Assembly: GCA_910588885.1 (NCBI GenBank)
Contig: CAJUSQ010000004.1
Coordinates: 1-64,000, forward strand
Reading direction: 5' to 3'
Length of the DNA: 64,000 bases
Source of the DNA: an uncultured Lachnospiraceae bacterium
GTDB taxonomy: Bacteria; Bacillota; Clostridia; Lachnospirales; Lachnospiraceae
How positions within the stretch are numbered: the first letter of the stretch is position 1; each line of letters opens with the position of its first letter. This document shows, piece after piece, positions 61,849 through 64,000 of the stretch. A model generated the notes under the pieces. The model had not been told where the DNA came from. It worked only from the letters and a program-made list of their open reading frames with translations, and made no database searches. Both the position numbers and the translations under genes were made by a program.

Positions 61849-63114
61849 TTATATTTTGTTAAAATTCACAATAAATACACCATATTCCGGAGATTCCATG
61901 TAATAGACATACTCGATCCCGCTGCAATAATCCGCGATTCCCTGCTCCCGGATAAAATATTCCTTCAGCTGCTCGTAAAGCTCGAAATCCCCGCACTTCA
62001 CATCAATGGAGTCCGCCCCGTTTTCCCAGGCCGTGCGGAACACGCTGCCAATGGCATCCGGGTCCCAGACTTCAAAATACCGGCCCTCCCGAACATAATA
62101 ATTGTCTTCTATCGCCGTACATTCCGGCATGACAAAGGGCATTTCCACCAGATGAGTCTTTGCAATTTCTTCATCCGTCATACACAGAAAAATATAATTT
62201 ACAAATTTTGCTTCCTGCTGATCCGTATCCAGGTAACGGGAATTTCCCCAGGTAGTATCCATATGGTAAAAATTCTCATCCAGGTTCACGATATTCCAGG
62301 CATGGGCCTGGTTGTTGGCCCTTCCGGAAATAACAATGCTCTGGACTCCCAGATACCGCAGCAGATACTGGGTGGCACAGGCATAGCCCTGGCACACCGT
62401 CTGACGGTTTAAAAACACGCTTAAAATGTTTTGGTTGTCCTCGGCCCCTTCTACGTAATCCACATTTTCTATCAAGGTTTCAAAAACGTATTTTGCCTTG
62501 GCATAGTCGGAATCCTGGACGGAAATCCCGCCCAGCCATTCTTCCACCACCTCATCCACCTGTTTCTGCAGCTGGTTCTTCGTCTCCTCATCCATGACGT
62601 AATTCGGGGAAAAGGCCAGCCCGATCAGCTCGTCCCCTTTGGTATAGCTGGTAAAAATGTAGCCGTCCACCCAGAACAGCCCGCCGTAATCACAGTTCAG
62701 CGCCTGATACGCCTCCCGCATCAGATCCTTGTCCGTGGTTGCCAAATTCACCTTTTCCTGGTAGTTCAAAATTGCGGCCAGCATCTGGTCGTAGACCTTT
62801 TTTCCTTCCTCCGGCAGGCATTCGTAAGCATAATTTCCCTCTGAAATACTTAAGATCTGTTCGGTTTCGGCGAATTCCTCCAGGCTGCCAAACTGCTCCT
62901 TACGAACCCACTCCTCGCGGTTGGAATCGGACCGGCCGTTTTGAAACTCATCCTCCAGGCCCTCTTCCGCCGTATCGTCCGCATCCTGCCGGTTTACCGC
63001 TTCCTGAATCCACTGGCTGACTTCTTCCCCCGGCAAGGGTACGCATCCCGTAAAAAGCACCATACAGAAAAGCCCTGCCGCCAGGATGTACCCTGCCTGA
63101 TACCATTTTTTCAC
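61849..63114 (-). CDS. Transglutaminase-like lipoprotein
   Basis: 421 aa. Signal peptide with lipobox LFTGC (Cys at about 24), so anchored on the outer face of the membrane. The region after it is acidic. The C-terminal part has a transglutaminase-like triad: Cys in RQTVCQGYA (about 237), His in NQAHAWNIV (about 267) and Asp in YHMDTTWG (about 282). Clostridial homologues are unassigned; protein cross-linking or peptidase action are possible. GTG start after TAGGAGGG. Confidence 0.88.
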   Translation of the reverse strand: MKKWYQAGYILAAGLFCMVLFTGCVPLPGEEVSQWIQEAVNRQDADDTAEEGLEDEFQNGRSDSNREEWVRKEQFGSLEEFAETEQILSISEGNYAYECLPEEGKKVYDQMLAAILNYQEKVNLATTDKDLMREAYQALNCDYGGLFWVDGYIFTSYTKGDELIGLAFSPNYVMDEETKNQLQKQVDEVVEEWLGGISVQDSDYAKAKYVFETLIENVDYVEGAEDNQNILSVFLNRQTVCQGYACATQYLLRYLGVQSIVISGRANNQAHAWNIVNLDENFYHMDTTWGNSRYLDTDQQEAKFVNYIFLCMTDEEIAKTHLVEMPFVMPECTAIEDNYYVREGRYFEVWDPDAIGSVFRTAWENGADSIDVKCGDFELYEQLKEYFIREQGIADYCSGIEYVYYMESPEYGVFIVNFNKI

Positions 63115-63149
63115 AAAATCCCTCCTAATGGTACGAAATAATACGATTC

Positions 63150-64000
63150 TCAGTTTACCGAAAAGAACGCGGAAAGCAATGCCGCCAGGGACGCCTGATC
63201 CCGGATCCCCATTGTTTCAACCGCCGAATGCATGGCCAAAATAGGAACCCCCACGTCTACGGTCGGAACCGGAACCAGCGCCGATGCAATACTGCCCAGG
63301 GTACTGCCGCCCTTAAGATCCGATCGGTTCACATATTTCTGATAAGGAATCCCCGCCTTGCGGCAAAGCTGCTCCACCACGGCAACCGCTTCACAGTCCG
63401 TAGCATAAGACTGGGTTCCGGATTCCTTAATGCAGACCCCGCTGTTCAGCACCGGCCGGTTGGTAAGATCTGCCTTGTTGATATAATTGGGGTGGACTCC
63501 ATGGGCCACATCCACTGAAAGCATCATGGATTCATACAGGACCTCTTTCCGCTGCCGTTCTGTTCTTCCGAAGCATTCGCAGATTTTCTCCAGTACATAA
63601 GAAAGCATCACGGAAGCCGCCCCCTGCTTACTCCTGCTCCCCACTTCCTCATGGTCGAACAGGGCGATCAGGTTAAAGCCACGCTCCCGGTTTCCTCCAA
63701 TGATCCCGGACAGAAGGGCCTGCACCGAAGTAAGATCGTCCAGCCTGGGGGAAATCAGGAAATCATTCCGAATTCCTGCCCGCCTGGGCTCCTCCAGGCA
63801 GGTCAGCCATAATTCATAATCCAGAATATCCTCCGGCTTTACGGAAAGCTCTTCTGCCAGAAATGTCAGAAAGCCCTGCCTTGGATCGTCTTCTGCGGGA
63901 TCTCCGCTGTGGAACTCCCCTCCCTCGCCCTGTGTCCCGGCCGGCTTCGTATCAATCAGGGGCAGCAAATCCGTCTGGGGGTTCCATTCCACCCCTTTAT
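63150..64000 (-). CDS. M18 family aminopeptidase, C-terminal part (cut by window edge)
   Basis: About 283 residues of the C-terminal part of an M18 (aspartyl aminopeptidase-like) dinuclear zinc peptidase. Visible metal or catalytic positions include Asp in RLDDLTS, Glu pair in DHEEVGS, Asp/His in SVDVAHGVHPNY and the C-terminal His in AMHSAVET. The frame is open through the window end and the first visible residues belong to the interior of the protein, so the start lies beyond 64000. Releases N-terminal residues from peptides in the cytoplasm. Confidence 0.92.
   Translation of the reverse strand, partial: KGVEWNPQTDLLPLIDTKPAGTQGEGGEFHSGDPAEDDPRQGFLTFLAEELSVKPEDILDYELWLTCLEEPRRAGIRNDFLISPRLDDLTSVQALLSGIIGGNRERGFNLIALFDHEEVGSRSKQGAASVMLSYVLEKICECFGRTERQRKEVLYESMMLSVDVAHGVHPNYINKADLTNRPVLNSGVCIKESGTQSYATDCEAVAVVEQLCRKAGIPYQKYVNRSDLKGGSTLGSIASALVPVPTVDVGVPILAMHSAVETMGIRDQASLAALLSAFFSVN

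Overview
The window looks like a chromosomal segment of a spore-forming, Gram-positive clostridium, most likely a Lachnospiraceae. I infer this from an alpha/beta-type small acid-soluble spore protein behind a sigma-G-like promoter, a meso-DAP-type MurE next to DapF, a T-box leader in front of ileS, a PadR/HAAS regulatory pair, DUF1653 and TIGR04086 proteins, and a moderate, roughly 50% G+C composition. Most genes are on the minus strand. The main plus-strand genes are a 65-aa protein, a two-component system, a CorC/DUF21 protein, a MATE transporter, the spore protein, a CYTH protein and tRNA-Gly.

Layout. 1-670: the AT-rich start of a Fic gene cut by the window edge, then a non-coding or decayed stretch. 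0.67-7.5 kb: dapF-murE, a Cache chemoreceptor, topoisomerase III. 7.5-11.7 kb: a heterodimeric ABC exporter with its MarR regulator and two matching operators. 11.9-18.7 kb: a small conserved-looking protein, a LytTR/LiaF-like pair, a FeoA-FeoB fusion with an in-frame repeat, a HAAS-SEDS membrane protein controlled by PadR, a YgjP-type metallopeptidase and MscL with a zinc-ribbon tail. 18.8-28.8 kb: a hypothetical protein, a second Cache chemoreceptor, an OmpR-type two-component system, a GH78 alpha-L-rhamnosidase, a small membrane protein and a CorC-like protein. 28.8-38.7 kb: a coupled DJ-1/aroA/larE operon, a MATE transporter with an apparent N-terminal frameshift, SASP, GNAT, CYTH, DUF1653, a repeat-containing membrane protein, PAP2 and the Trk/Ktr potassium system.

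38.8-48.8 kb: an eight-gene chemosensory operon in the order receptor, PAS histidine kinase, receiver-HD-GYP, CheB, CheY-like, CheA, CheW, receptor, with no CheR and no flagellar gene in the window. 49-55.3 kb: ileS under an isoleucine T-box with glycogen phosphorylase 13 bp downstream. 55.4-58.6 kb: a DUF4190 membrane protein, an XRE regulator next to a perfect palindrome, and psd-pssA for phosphatidylethanolamine synthesis. 58.7-64 kb: tRNA-Gly(GCC), an OLD-like ATPase/TOPRIM protein, DegV, a transglutaminase-like lipoprotein and the C-terminal part of an M18 aminopeptidase.

The most interesting material is regulatory: a MarR operator pair, a PadR operator pair interleaved with its own promoter, a T-box promoter lying inside a terminator hairpin, and a dispersed GTGTTTG-type inverted repeat. 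On the protein side the HAAS-SEDS fusion and the chemosensory cluster, with its apparent degenerate HPt, Lys-to-Arg receiver and GLP-type HD-GYP, stand out. Nothing here is unambiguously a new defence system. All functional statements come from motif recognition by eye; no database search was run.
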